DNA of 64,000 nucleotides, from the NCBI GenBank assembly GCA_025506515.1, contig CM046453.1:237501-301500 (forward strand). Reading direction: 5' to 3'. Under the pieces are notes generated by a model. It saw only the letters and a program-made list of their open reading frames with translations, was not told where the DNA came from and ran no database searches. Positions 46,712 to 58,677 of this stretch are shown here, in pieces (the first letter of the stretch is position 1; each line of letters begins with the position of its first letter). The translations under genes and the position numbers were made by a program. This stretch comes from Flaveria trinervia. Lineage: Eukaryota; Streptophyta; Magnoliopsida; Asterales; Asteraceae.

Positions 46712-47140
46712 AGTGCTTAGGCGCATGGGAACTATTTGGGCGCATAAGCCCTGTTCGGGCGTTTCATCACTATGTAGGCGCATCAGCCAACACTTAAACA
46801 TTTTCACTTTAGGCGCATGAACTATTCAGGCGCATGGGCACTATTTGTTCGTATGAACACTTAGACGCATGAGTAATCCGGACGCATGGACACTTAGGCG
46901 CATGAGCCACTTGGGCGCATGGGCACTATTGGGGTGTATGGCCCTACACTTAGTCATCCACCTAACATTTCTAGGCGCATCGGCCATTGTTCAGGCGCAT
47001 GGGCGCTGTTCAGGTGCATGGGCTGTTCTTAATCATTTCTAAGGTAATCTTAGGCGCATAGGCTACTATTTAGGTGCATGGATTACACTTAATTCTTTTC
47101 TATGGCATTTTCAGGCGCATGAGCCTTATCTAAGCGCATG
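46712..47140. repeat. GCGCATG motif array in A2 LTR
   Basis: About 18 spaced copies of AGGCGCATGGGC-like words, 20-40 bp apart. It lies in the same relative LTR zone as the CG arrays of A1/A3/A4 and C but uses a different word. Confidence 0.85.
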
Positions 47141-47776
47141 GACCTTCTGTTCAACATGTTTCCAGTATGTTTTCAACCCAATCATCAAATCCATCTGTTC
47201 TAAGCTTAATGTGGCTATTCTAAACATCAATAACCTATAAGCATTCAAGAATCACATTCATTCATGCACAATACATACGTGCATACATACTCAAATATTT
47301 GAAAATCATTTAAATACATTTTCAGCCCTAAAGATGTTTGAAAACAAGTAAAAACCAGGGTCTAGAACTCACCTGGTGCAACTTGGGCGTTCTTCCTTTT
47401 TACCCGTTTGCAATGAGTTCAAAACACCTAGAAACAACATCTAAAAACACACACACACACGAGCACAATCACAACCCATAAGCACATAAACACATAACCG
47501 GGATAAAACCCGACATAAAAACATAAAAACCTCGAATTCTTACCTTGAATTCGTTCACTTCTTCTTCTTCTTCTTCTACAAGCCGAGAGTTTCTGCTCTC
47601 CTCTTGTCTTTCTCTCTCTAAAGCCGAAGAAGATGTTGATGTGAACCGCCCACCTTTACACCAACTTTTCAAAGATTTTTGTCCTTTTTACACTTTTAGT
47701 CCCTCCACTTGGATTTAATTGCCTTTCTTTCTTTTATTCTTTATATCTTGTCTTTTAGAAATAACCGGGTGTTACA

Positions 47777-47929
47777 TTTTAGGTGATTTTGACCCATTTA
47801 ACGTAAACAACATACTAAAAAACAATATACTAACAATATATTTAAATCCAATTAAAATACTAACATACAAAAACATGATAACAACATATTTAACAAATCA
47901 TAAAAATAAAAGTCTTAAACTTACCCAAT
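47777..47929 (-). other. Intron of the CACTA gene, left part
   Basis: AT-rich. The donor GTAAGT (minus strand) sits directly after the exon end near 47925-47930. Confidence 0.6.
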
Positions 47930-48921
47930 CATCTTCTGCCCTCAAATTGACCCATCCAAACCCTTCCTTGTAATGTGCTCTCCTCCATGTCTCAATATGG
48001 CTTGGGGTTCCGGTTTGTCGCTCCTTTAAACATTAAAAATAATATTTATGGTTTTTGAAAAAACTACTAATACATATTTGGATAATACATGTTTTCTTAC
48101 TTGAAGATGTCGCCTCTAAGCATAGGAACGACTCCCATGCAAACTTGGATAGAGTTGTTTAGCTCTGTTGTCTGAGCCTTTTTGTGAAAGGTGTTTATGT
48201 TCTTCACTTGTGAACAACTCAACTACCGTCTCCTATGCTTCTTGACTCTAGCCATTCGGGGGATGACTCATAGCCCGCTCTATATCATCATAACCCTCTT
48301 CATTCAAAAAATGTTCTTCATGTCATGTTTTCTTTCTTTGAAAGCTCGTTGGCAGTCCATGTGGATTCCAAGCTAAATTTCCTGCTAGTGATCTAAAGGG
48401 TGATGAGCCTCTAGGTCAAAGTATTCCTATAAGAAAGAAATTAAATAAATATATAAAGAGCATGATAATCAAAATACAATAAAACATTACATAAAATACT
48501 CACCTCAAGAAAATTTAATATTTTAAAAGCATTTGGACCTTTATCCCATGTGGGATAATGAAAAGGAACCGTGGAAACGTGATTGATAAAGCCCTAACAA
48601 ATAGTTGATGGTTTTCTCTGACGGCTTTATATTATTTACCCGTGTGATCAAATTGAATGGGTAGTGGTTGGCTGTTGTTTGCTATCCATTTCTCAAATAG
48701 GTTTAAGTTTCTTCCTTTTGAACGCTTTTTCTTACTTGACGCTAAATGATGTATAAAATTAAAAGTTAGCAACATTAAGATATATATTCGATGAAAAGAT
48801 GCGTATTGAAAATTAACAGTAACTTACACGCTTGGCAACTTGAAGGGAGTGTATAGCGATGTCCATGCGGGTCCCGACCTCCGCCATCACCACCATGCGC
48901 TCCTGCTACACTTGATGACAT
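47930..48921 (-). pseudogene. Transposase_24-like CACTA protein, upstream exons (decayed)
   Basis: Minus strand, about four exons. A start ATG at 48919-48921 opens a Ser/Gly-rich N-terminus (MSSSVAGAHGGDGGG). A block at about 48730-48510 has a Lys/Arg-rich start then ENHQLFVRALSITF. A block at about 48425-48105 contains DDIERAMSHPPNG and RAKQLYPSLHGSRSYA. The last, at about 48030-47930, reads GTPSHIETWRRAHYKEGFGW. These match plant Transposase_24 proteins of En/Spm elements. In-frame stops (for example in the segments near 48390 and 48215) and a frameshift near 48560 mark it as dead. Confidence 0.75.
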
Positions 48922-48964
48922 AATTTTCAAACAAAACAAAAAATAATTACAACCATCTTATATT

Positions 48965-49333
48965 TTTAATCAACTCAAACAACTTATATTATCATTCTAA
49001 CAACACAAACTAACAATCAAATCAAAAAAATAATATAACAACACAAACTAATAAACAATTCAAACAATTTATGTTATCTTTCTAACAACACAAACTAATA
49101 ATCAACTTAAACAATTTATATTATCATACTAACAACATAAACTAATAATCAAATCAAAAAAATAATATTATCTTTCTAACAATACAAACTAATAAATAAT
49201 TCAAACAACTTATATTATCTTTCTAACAACACAAACTAATAATCAACTCAAACAACTTATATTATCATTCTAACAACAAAAACTAATAATCAAATTCAAA
49301 AAAATAATATTATCTTTTTAAAAATTCAAACAA
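48965..49333. repeat. Minisatellite of about 47 bp, upstream of the CACTA gene
   Basis: Seven to eight degenerate units containing CTAACAACACAAACTAATAA and TTATATTATC. It lies between the gene start and the D LTR insertion. The last bases AACAA (49329-49333) would be half of that LTR's duplication. Confidence 0.85.
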
Positions 49334-49787
49334 TGTCACACCTCGACCGAAGGCGGAATCATCGGGGCGGACGAATGGGAGGCGGTTGCTCATAGCACAT
49401 GGAACTAATTAAGTTGAAATATTATTAAATATCTTCATTCATTACATTACAAGACAATTAAGTTCATACAATACAAAATCTTCAAACAAAGAAATAACAT
49501 GTTAAGTTAAACTAGGTTCAAGTCTTATATGAGCACGAAGAGAATCCACAAGTAGTAAACCTGAAACATGTTAAAAATAATGGTCAACTTTGAATGTTGG
49601 TGAGATTTTCATAGTTTTTGGTACATAAGTATATAAAATATGGCAATTCATGTTGTAAGTTAGAGAACAAAGTAACTAGGAATGTAAGATAGAATGCACA
49701 ATCAAACCTTGACAAAGTTTACAAGTCTCAAACGTTTACAAGTATATACGATTAACTAAGTGTATTTGGATCAACCAAGCAGGCTTG
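49334..49787 (-). mobile_element. Family D LTR (third copy), left piece
   Basis: Starts TGTCACACCTCGACC, a divergent D subtype, and runs to CAAGCAGGCTTG, where A3 inserts. It continues at 58678. Confidence 0.83.
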
Positions 49788-51619
49788 TGTAAGGCCCCGT
49801 TCCCGGGACGCTTACAGCTGGGTTCTCATCGCACACAAAACGTATAATTACATTTGTATTTCATAAATCGCAGCGGAAAACTAAAACAAACTTTCATTTC
49901 CATGTAAATGCTTTTGCAAGTTAATACAACATTCATTACAAAATAGCTTGTTCGCAATACAATGCAAAAACATTAATCAAAAGAATGCCTTCCCAAAAGA
50001 GCTGAGTAACTTCACGGTGTGCCATCCTCAGCAAACATTACCTGCCAACTGGAAAACACATCAAAGTCAGCGTTGCTGAGTAGTTTTATAAATAAAACAT
50101 ACTTTACTATCATACAAAACGTTCGTTACTTTTACATGATCACACATCGTACGTACACATAGATAATATCATTATTATCTTCTTCATTCTTTCATTCGTT
50201 CTTCATTACCTTACTTGCGCATCGGACATCATCCATACCAATACCATGTGCTACACCCGGTAGTCGTAGCTACCGGGCGAAGTCAACAAATGAACAGCTA
50301 AACGTATGCCACGGTACTAGGAGTAACCATCAGTCTTAGCTACTGGGCCGAAGTCAACATATGAACAGCTAAACGTATGCCACAGTACTAGGGGTGAGCG
50401 GTAGAGGTTCTACATTAAGAGCCAATCACAAAGAAGGACCCGTCATCCGATGCGTGCAAGACGTTTCATTGTTCATTAACGCATGCATTCATCATCATGT
50501 TCCTCTTTCATTATCTTTCACTTTACGTTACATAATACTTCATTCATTCTCATAATAAGTAAAGCCATAGGAAAGATATTATACATCATACTAAGGAACA
50601 TTAACATGCATCAACATCACATCATACAGGGCAACATCATACATTCATATCATACAACATCATCACCCTCATCATGCCCAAATGCTTTCTAAGACCTCGA
50701 TCGTCATCTTAAAAACTCTTATGGGAACCTTTACGTCAAAACTTACATCTGCACTTTCCCTCGAAAGTCAGAAGTCAATCTACACCTTCCTCGGGTTCAA
50801 CAGCCCTATTCGGGCGTATGGACACCCTTCAGTCGCATTGCCTCCATGCGACTGAACATCATGCGAATGAACTAATACGGATGAACACCTATGCGAATGA
50901 ACATCCTGTCGTGCGAATGGACAATGCGGATGAACACCTATGCGACTGGACCTTCAGTCGTGCGAATGGACCTTCAGTCGTGCGAATGGACCCCAATCGC
51001 ACCCTAATCAGCCGTATGGCCTCCATTCGGCCTCCAGTCGGTCGCCTAGCCCTAACTGATGCAGAATGCAGTTCATCCCGACTGCAGCCGAGGGTTTTCG
51101 GCCTCCAAACTCATCTAAACCCATTAAGCCTAAATCGACCATCCTACACCTTAGGGATGTATACCATAACATATTCAAGCACAACCAAGCAAGAAATCAA
51201 GCCCCAAACGGGTCCTACACATACATACATGCATACTTACGGGTTTTCACCCAAAAACGCAAAAAAAAGGGTTTTCAGATGTGCTCCAGCCCCAAAATCA
51301 TTCAAAAACATGTAAAAGAGGGGTCCTAGAACTCACCTAAACGAGCACAACGACAAGAGCTTCGATTCGGCTTGCTTCACGACAATTTTGGCGACCCGAA
51401 CCAACTCGAACCAACACTTTTCCTCTTTTTCTCTTCTTTCTCTCTTCTTCTCTTATGAAACTGAAATGTGAGTGTGGGGAGAGTGGGCTGCCCTCTCCCT
51501 ACTAATATCACCATATTTCCCAACTTTTCTTCGTTGGCGAGTTTGGTCCCTCGACTTTTGGACTTTATTTTCTTTTCTTTCGTCACCGGCTTCAAAATAA
51601 TAAATATCCGGGTGTTACA
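49788..51619 (-). repeat. 3' LTR of A3
   Basis: TGTAAGGCCCCG to GGGTGTTACA on the plus strand. It contains the hairpin array (50820-51010) and the duplicated 70-bp unit (50265-50400). A segment near 50085 is shorter than in the other LTR. Confidence 0.92.
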
Positions 51620-51635
51620 AATCCACCCCCCTTAA
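51620..51635 (-). other. Polypurine tract of A3
   Basis: Minus strand AAGGGGGGTGGATT next to the 3' LTR. Confidence 0.85.
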
Positions 51636-51658
51636 ATAGGTTTCGTCCCCGAAACTTG

Positions 51659-52060
51659 TTATTCGTCGAACAGACATGGATAATGCTGTCTCATTTCTTC
51701 CTCAGTCTCCCACGTTGACTCGGATCCCTTCCTGTGCTTCCACTGTACACGCACAAGAGGAACCACTTTATTCCTTAGCCTTTTCTCCTTTCGGTCGATG
51801 ATTGCCACTGGTTGCTCCACATAATTGAGCCGCTTCATCTACTTCGATATCTTCCAATGGAACAATCATATCTTCATCTGCTAAGCACTTTCTTAGATGT
51901 GATACATGGAATGTCGGGTGAATCCCACTTAACCCATCTGGCAACTCCAATCTATAGGCCACCTCCCCTACTCGAGCAATGATTCGGAAAGGGCCTATAT
52001 ATCTCGGGCTCAACTTGCCCCGTTTTCTGAATCTAATAATACCCTTCCAAGGTGACACCT
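51659..52060 (-). pseudogene. pol: Integrase C-terminal and chromodomain-like tail of A3
   Basis: GPFRIIARVGEVAYRLELP (about 51950-52005) and HPTFHVSHLRKCLADED, then a tail ending at the stop 51659-51661 with the HYP-LF-type end. A frameshift near 51820 separates the last part. Confidence 0.82.
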
Positions 52061-53110
52061 TCAACATAACCCGGTCACCCATCTGGAACTTAATTGGCCT
52101 ACGTCGCTTATCGGCATACGACTTCTGTCTATCTTTGGCTGCCTTCATGAAGACTTTAATCTTTTCAAGCTTCTCTGTCGTAGCCTCGATTACCTCGACG
52201 CTCCCTAATTCCTTCTGACCAATATCACCCCAACAAACGAGTGTTCTGCATCTCCTACCGTATAGCATCTCATATGGTGGCATACCAATACTGGCATGAA
52301 AGCTGTTGTTGTATGAGAATTCGGCTAACGGTAAGTGGTCATCCCAACTTCCACCAAAATCGATCACACATGCCCGGAGCATGTCTTCCAAAATGGTTCT
52401 TTCTGACTGACCATCGGTTTAGGGATGATAAGCCGTGCTAATATGTAACCTCGTCCCCATAGCGTTGTGGAATTTCTTCTAAAATTTAGATGTAACCGAG
52501 TGTCGCGATCAGACACAATAGACACCGGGACACCATGACGAGTTACAATTTCCTTGATGAACAGATTAGCCAACTTCTCAGATGAATACGTCTCGCGGAT
52601 CGGTAGAAAGTGAGCACTCTTCGTCAAACGATCAACTATCACCCATATGGCATCATACCCTTTCGGGGTACGCGGTAGCTTCGTAATGAAGTCCATGGTG
52701 ATGTGCTCCCACTTCCATTCCGGTATATCCAAAGGTTGGATCTTCCCATACGGCTTTTGATGCTCTGCCTTCACTTGTAAGCAAGTAAGGCACTTACTCA
52801 CATACTCCACGACGTCATGCTTCATACCCGGCCACCAATAATCTTTCTTCATGTCATGGTACATTTTCGTGGCACCAGGACGGATGGAGTATCGAGTCTT
52901 GTGGGCTTCATCTATTATCTTCACCCGTAGATCCCCAAAATGAGGAATCCACACACGACCGAATCGAGTTCTAACACCGAGTGTGTTTTCACCCAATTCC
53001 CCAACCAGACCTCTCATTCTTTCCGAGTTAAGGTGATCTTCTTTCAATGCCTCATCTTGAAACTCTTTAACTTGCTTCATCACATCGAAGGTCATGATTA
53101 ATTGATAAGC
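52061..53110 (-). pseudogene. pol: Integrase core of A3
   Basis: The HHCC finger (IRPGATKMYHD to CLTCLQVKAEH) is at about 52760-52890. Its first His context reads RPGA where relatives read HPGA, a His-to-Arg change at a zinc ligand. The DDE core has MDFITKLPR (about 52675-52700), SIVSDRDTR (about 52500-52530) and SYNNSFHASIGMPPYE (about 52275-52325). A frameshift lies near 52485 and a stop near 52424. Confidence 0.87.
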
Positions 53111-53610
53111 TTTCACCTGAATCGGTTCGGGCCTTTCCTTTCGGCTAAGGGCATCCGCCACCACATTAGCTTTGCCCGGATGGTAATGGATCTCGCAATC
53201 ATAATCCTTTATAAGTTCCAACCATTCCTCTGCCTCATGTTTAGATCCTTTTGCTCGAAGAAGTACTTCAAGCTCTTATGATCGGTGAATATGGTGCACT
53301 TCGTCCCGTAGAGATAGTGCCTCCAAATCTTTAGTGCAAAGACCACGGCTGCTAGCTCCAAGTCATGAGTGGGATAATTAACCTCATGGACTTTCAATTG
53401 TCGGGATGCATAGGCTATAACCTTCCCTCTCTGCATTAACACACACCCCAACCCTGAGTAGGAAGCATCAGAATAAACCACCAGATCTTCGCTTCCATCA
53501 GGTAATGACAGAACAGGAGCTTGAGTCAGTCTTGCCTTCAGCTCTTCGAACGCCTTCTCTTGAGCTTGACCCCATACAAACTTCACATCCTTTCGGGTCA
53601 ACTTAGTTAG
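53111..53610 (-). pseudogene. pol: RNase H region of A3
   Basis: YSDASYSGLGCVLMQ, HDLELAAVVFALKIW, FTDHKSLKYFFEQK and VVADALSRKE are all present. The only break seen is one indel near 53222. Confidence 0.9.
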
Positions 53611-54480
53611 TGGAGAAGCAATCTTAGAGAAGTCTTGGATGAATCTTCTATAGTAGCCCGCCAAGCCCAAGAAACTACGGATCTCGGATGGTGTCTTTGG
53701 TGACTCCATTGCATAACCGCCTCCACCTTCGCCGGGTCCACCATAATCACGTCTGGATTCACCACATGACCCAAAAACTGAACTTCGCGCAACCAAAACG
53801 CGCACTTGGAGAATTTAGCATACAATTTCTCCCTTCTCAACGTCTCTAGAACCTCTCGAATGTGACCGGCATGCTCAATCTTGCTCTTCGAATAAATCAG
53901 GATATCATCAATAAACACAATCACTGATTTATCCAACATAGGCCGACACACACGGTTCATCAGATCCATAAAAGCAGCTGGCGCGTTGGTCAAACCAAAG
54001 GACATGACAAGAAACTCGTAATGGCCATAGCTTGTACGAAAAGCTGTTTTAGGGATATCTTGCTCCTTCACCTTCAACTGATGATAACCAGATCGAAGAT
54101 CTATCCTCGAGAACCAACTGGCACCCTGAAGCTGATCGAACAAATCATCTATCCTCGGTAAGGGGTAGCGGTTCTTCACTGTCAACTTGTTCAGTTCGCG
54201 GTAGTCAATGCACATCCTCATACTACCATCCTTCTTCTTTACAAATAGGACCGGAGCACCCCAAGGAGAGATACTCGGTCTAATGAACCCCTTATCAAGA
54301 AGCTCTCGCAACTGCTCCATCAACTCTTTCATCTCGGTTGGAGCCAACCGATATGGTGCCTTGGCAACAGGTTGGGCACCCAGTATCAGATCAATCTGAA
54401 ATTCAATCTCTCTGTCAGGTGGCAGTCCTGATAAGTCTTCTGGGAACACGTCTGGAAAGTCACACACAACCGGTACATCG
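53611..54480 (-). pseudogene. pol: Reverse transcriptase region of A3
   Basis: One open run (54467-53607) covers the whole RT: RMCIDYRELNKL, WFSRIDLRSGYHQL, FLVMSFGLTNAPAAF and the catalytic VFIDDILIYSKS (about 53890-53925), then FLGHVVNP. A one-base change near 53705 shifts the connection segment with SFLGLAGYYRRFI. Confidence 0.92.
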
Positions 54481-54955
54481 GTAGTTGTGGTGTTGGTGTA
54501 TCCACATCTTTTACATAGGCCAAGTAAGCACTACATCCACGCCTCATACACTTCCCGCCACCGCCATGAGATCACCTTCAGGATCGTAGTAACCCGATCA
54601 CCATAAACCGTTACCAAACTTCCGTTAGGCGCTGTCAACCGAATCATCTCTTGCGACACACAATGTTCGCCTCGAAGTCTGCCAACCAATCCATCCCAAG
54701 AACCAAATCGAAACCACCCAAGGTCATCACAAACGGTCTAACAGGAAACTTATGACCCTCAAGTTCCACATCACAATTCTCTATCATCTCAGAAATCCTG
54801 GTAGACTTACCTATGGCAGTTTCTACATCAAAGGGCGCATCAACACGTCTACTACTAACAGGCAGCTTAGCACAGAAAGCAGCAAAAATAAAACTCCTAC
54901 TAGCACCCGAATCAAATAACACAGAAGCTAAAGTCTGGTTCACTAGAAACGTACC
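54481..54955 (-). pseudogene. pol: Aspartic protease region of A3
   Basis: In frame with gag. Active-site DSGAS near 54905-54920 and LVLGMDWLADFEANIV (about 54660-54710). A frameshift near 54645 (CTT-run length) separates it from RT. Confidence 0.9.
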
Positions 54956-56258
54956 GGACACAACGTCAGGGTCCGTCCTAGCCTCCTCCTGTGTCATGGT
55001 GAACGCTCTGGCGCTCGCCCTCGGTCCATCACTTCCCGTCTTCTTCACCCCTGAACCCTCAGTCCTCGACTTCTTACAATCTCTGCTCATATGACCAATT
55101 TCCCCACAGTTAAAACATTTGCCCGACACGCAATCCTTCGCCATATGCCCTGTCTTCCCACACTTGAAGCACAAGTTTGACCCAAACCTACATTCGCCGC
55201 CGTGCTCCCTTCCACACTTGCCACACCTTTTCGACCCCGCACTTGATGTGACCACACGACGTTCATCCACCCGTGCCTTTTTGTTACCCATCGGGGCATC
55301 ACCCCGACCAAACCGTTTCCCGTTCCAGTTCCGATCACCACCACCCTTCTTACTTGCTTCAATCACCACCACCTCCCGCTCATCATACAGCCTCCCTGCC
55401 AAATCAACCGCCGACCTAAACGTGCTTGGCCGGGCGGCGATCATATGCCGGCGAACATCCACCGGTAATCCCTGAATGTACCTCTTGATTTTCCGAGACA
55501 GAGGCGTCACCTGATCAGGCACAAGCCGTGCCATTTCATAAACTTGGTGGTATACTGCTGGTGTGTCATGGTTCCAGCCTCCAACTGTAAAAAATCCCTT
55601 TCCAACTTATCCATTTCCCGATGAGGACAAAATTCCTCAATCACCAACCTTCTCAGCTCAGGCCATTTCATTTTCCTAATGGCCCTACCACCCTCAGCTT
55701 GGACAATGTTGTCCCACCAGCATAGAGCTGAATCCACAAAAGAGTGGGTAGCAAACTTCACCTTTTGGTCCTCTCGGCACTCGCTGATATCGAGAACAGC
55801 TTCCATTTCCCTCACCCACCGGTGAGCGGCTGCAGCGGTGTCGTTTCCATCAAAAGTAGGGGGCTTGCATCTCATAAAAGCCCCATAATTACATCCTCGT
55901 GCGGTCTCCGGCGCAGGCTCTTCTTCTTCCTCTTCATCATCAGATAGAACCGTTTCCGGCTCTGGTTGTTCCCGTTCTCCAGAGGATCTGTTCTTTCTTT
56001 CCTTTCCCCTTCTCGTACAGCCTTAATAACTTCGGTCACGACAGACGGTAAGATCATCTGCATGACCTGATGTACTTCTTCTACAACAGCCTCCTTTACT
56101 GAGGCTCTCAGATTGGCGCTTTCGTCGCCACCCTCCGGATGAGGGGTCTCTGGTTCTTCATGAACCACCCTCTCAACTCTAGGTCTCCCTCTCTTGGGTC
56201 GCGGTTCAACACCGTGACCTCCACCCCTAGAAGCTTTCGAAGATCTACCTCCGGCCAT
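54956..56258 (-). pseudogene. gag: gag of A3
   Basis: The ATG at 56256-56258 gives MAGGRSSKASRGG. An upstream in-frame ATG at 56297 would add 13 residues, but it lies in a possible intron. Capsid-like motifs are at about 55520-55830. CGKCGREHGGEC is followed by two zinc knuckles, CFKCGKTGHMAKDC and CFNCGEIGHMSRDC (about 55085-55170). Frameshifts near 55995 and 55543 are single-base losses against A4 or A1. Confidence 0.9.
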
Positions 56259-56591
56259 CACACGCACACTGAAAGATTCAAACACCAACACAGTCATTCA
56301 AGGGAACAGCTCAGTTTATGTCAAGTATAGTAAGTCCCTAATTACATTGGCCAGTTGTGATTAGCCACTTACTTTACTCTTCACACCCCAAGCATTACCT
56401 GTCCTGACTACATCGGTATTTAAATCTACATACAACACATAACACATACCATGCGCACATAAAACCGGTTAACTTTACGAAAATACCTGATGGCACGCAG
56501 CTACTCAGATTGGCATCCCATTCCCTTTTCGTCCCATTCTCAGTTTAAGATTAGGTTTATTTTGAAAATTTACCCATTTCACTTAAACTTT
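56259..56591 (-). other. Leader of A3, possible intron
   Basis: Equivalent to 2640-2969. Candidate intron 56269-56486 with CAG/GTATTT donor and CTTTCAG acceptor. The plus-strand words around 56545-56560 are reused in the filler at 56615-56638. Confidence 0.5.
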
Positions 56592-56604
56592 GGCTCTGAT
56601 ACCA
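56592..56604 (-). other. Primer-binding site of A3
   Basis: Minus strand TGGTATCAGAGCC, an exact initiator-Met tRNA complement. The adjoining LTR is truncated to seven bases. Confidence 0.9.
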
Positions 56605-56607
56605 ACT

Positions 56608-56812
56608 TGTAAGGTTTAAGATTAAGTTTAAGATTAGGTTTTTGGTACATAAGTATATAAAATATGGCAATTCATGTTGTAAGTTAGAGAACAAAGTAAC
56701 TAGGAATGTAAGATATAATGCACAATCAAACCTTGACAAAGTTTTACAAGTCTCAAACGTTTACAAGTATATACGATTAACTAAGTGTATTTGGATCAAC
56801 CAAGCAGGCTTG
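56608..56812. other. Aberrant junction: LTR stub, templated filler, copied host flank
   Basis: Seven LTR bases TGTAAGG (56608-56614) are followed by a filler (56615-56638) made of two copies of leader words (GTTTAAGATTAGG-like). Then 56639-56812 nearly repeats host D LTR sequence 49613-49787, ending CAGGCTTG at the second LTR. It is not expected from normal integration. It may be break repair copying the left flank plus LTR, or an assembly error. Confidence 0.8.
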
Positions 56813-58672
56813 TGTAAGGCCCCGTTCCGGGACGCTTACAGCTGGGTCTCATCGCACACAAAACGTATAATTACATTTGTATTCATAAATCGCAGCGGAG
56901 AACTAAAACAAACTTTCATTTCCATGTAAATGCTTTTGCAAGTTAATACAACATTCTTTACAAAATAGCTTGTTCGCATTACAATGCAAAAACATTAATC
57001 AAAAGAATGCCTTCCCAAAAGAGCTGAGTAGCTTCACGGTGTGCCATCCTCAGCAAACATTACCTGCCAACTGGAAAACACATCAAAGTCAGCGTTGCTG
57101 AGTGAGTTCTAGTTTTATAAATAAAACATACTTTACTATCATATAAAAACGTTCGTTACTTCTACATGATCACACATCGTACGTACACATAGATAATATC
57201 ATTATTATCTTCTTCATTCTTTCATTCGTTCTTTCATGACCTTACTTGAGCATCGGACATCATCCATACCAATACCATGTGCTACACCCCGGTTAGTCGT
57301 AGCTACCGGGCCGAAGTCAACAAATGAACAGCTAAACGTATGCCACGGTACTAGGAGTCACCATCAGTCTTAGCTACTGGGCCGAAGTCAACATATGAAC
57401 AGCTAAACGTATGCCACAGTACTAGGGGTGAGCGGTAGAGGTTCTACATTAAGAGCCAATCACAAAGAAGGACCCGTCATCCGATGCGTGCAAGACGTTT
57501 CATTTGTTCATTAACGCATGCATTCATCATCATGTTCCTCTTTCATTATCTTTCACTTTACGTTACATAATACTTCATTCATTTCTCATAATAAGTAAAG
57601 CCATAGGAAAGATATTATACATCATACTAAGGAACATTAACATGCATCAACATCACATCATACAGGGCAACATCATACATACATATCATACAACATCATC
57701 ACCCTCATCATGCCCAACATGCTTTCTAAGACCTCGATCGTCATCTTAAAAACTCTTATGGGAACCTTTACGTCAAAACTTACATCTGCACTTTCCCTCG
57801 AAAGTCAGAAGTCAATCTACACCTTCCTCGGGTTCAACAGCCCTATTCGGGCGTATGGACACCCTTCAGTCGCATTGCCTCCATGCGACTGAACATCATG
57901 CGAATGAACTAATACGGGTGAACACCTATGCGAGTGAACATCTTGTCGTGCGAATGGACAATGCGGATGAACACCTATGCCACTGGACCTTCAGTCGTGC
58001 GAATGGACCTTCAATCGTGCGAATGGACCCCAATCGCACCCTAATCGGCCGTATGGCCTCCATTCGGCCTCCAGTCGATCGCCTAGCCCTAACTGATGCA
58101 GAATGCAGTTCATCCTGACTGCAGCCGGGGGTTTTCGGCCTCCAAACTCATCTAAACCCATTTTAAGCCTAAATCGACCATCCTACACCTTAGGGATGTA
58201 TACCATAACATTATTCAAGCACAACCAAGCAAGAAATCAAGCCCCAAACGGGTCCTACACATACATACACGCATACTTACGGGTTTTCACCCAAAAACGG
58301 AAAAAAAAAAGGGTTTTCAGATGTGTTCCAGCCCCAAAATCATTCAAAAACATGTAAAAGAGGGGTCCTAGAACTCACCTAAAGGAGCACAACGACAAGA
58401 GCTTCGATTCGGCTTGCTTCACGACAATTTTGGCGACCCGAACCAACTCGAACCAACTCGAACCAACATTTTTCCTCTTTTTCTCTTCTTTCTCTCTTCT
58501 TCTCTTTATGAAACTGAAATGTGAGTGTGGGGAGAGTGGGCTGCCCTCTCCCTACTAATATCACCATATTTCCCAACTTTTCTTCGTTGGCGAGTTTGGT
58601 CCCTCGACTTTTGGACTTTATTTTCTTTTCTTTCGTCACCGGCTTCAAAATAATAAATATCCGGGTGTTACA
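56813..58672 (-). repeat. 5' LTR of A3
   Basis: TGTAAGGCCCCG to GGGTGTTACA, followed by GCTTG. Near identical to 49788-51619 apart from run-length changes, with hairpin array (57855-58060) and duplicated unit (57290-57430). Confidence 0.92.
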
Positions 58673-58677
58673 GCTTG

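Larger units (their letters stand above)
34963..47776 (-). mobile_element. Ty3/gypsy element A2, rearranged
   Basis: Family A relative on the minus strand, inserted in the CACTA intron. Ends are TGTAAGGTCCCG (34963) and GGGTGTTACA (47776). The flanks GTTTA and TTTTA differ at one base. Gag, protease, RT and RNase H are present. Integrase, the purine tract and much of the 3' LTR are deleted at about 36010. The gag start and part of the leader are replaced by element C (38940-43621). The 5' LTR holds a solo D LTR (43873-46276). Confidence 0.88.
43779..47776 (-). repeat. A2 5' LTR, split by a solo D LTR
   Basis: Pieces 43779-43872 and 46277-47776. A2 sequence is continuous across the inserted D LTR (compare 35040-35060). 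It has a deletion of about 575 bp at 46618/46619 relative to the other LTR and a GCGCATG motif array (46712-47140). Confidence 0.87.
49788..58672 (-). mobile_element. Ty3/gypsy element A3, near complete, with an aberrant 5' junction
   Basis: Minus-strand family A element flanked by GCTTG (49783-49787 and 58673-58677). It has the least damaged family A polyprotein here, broken only by about six single-base indels. The 5' LTR is not joined directly to the primer-binding site: seven LTR bases, a filler and about 174 bp of host flank lie between (56608-56812). Confidence 0.92.
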
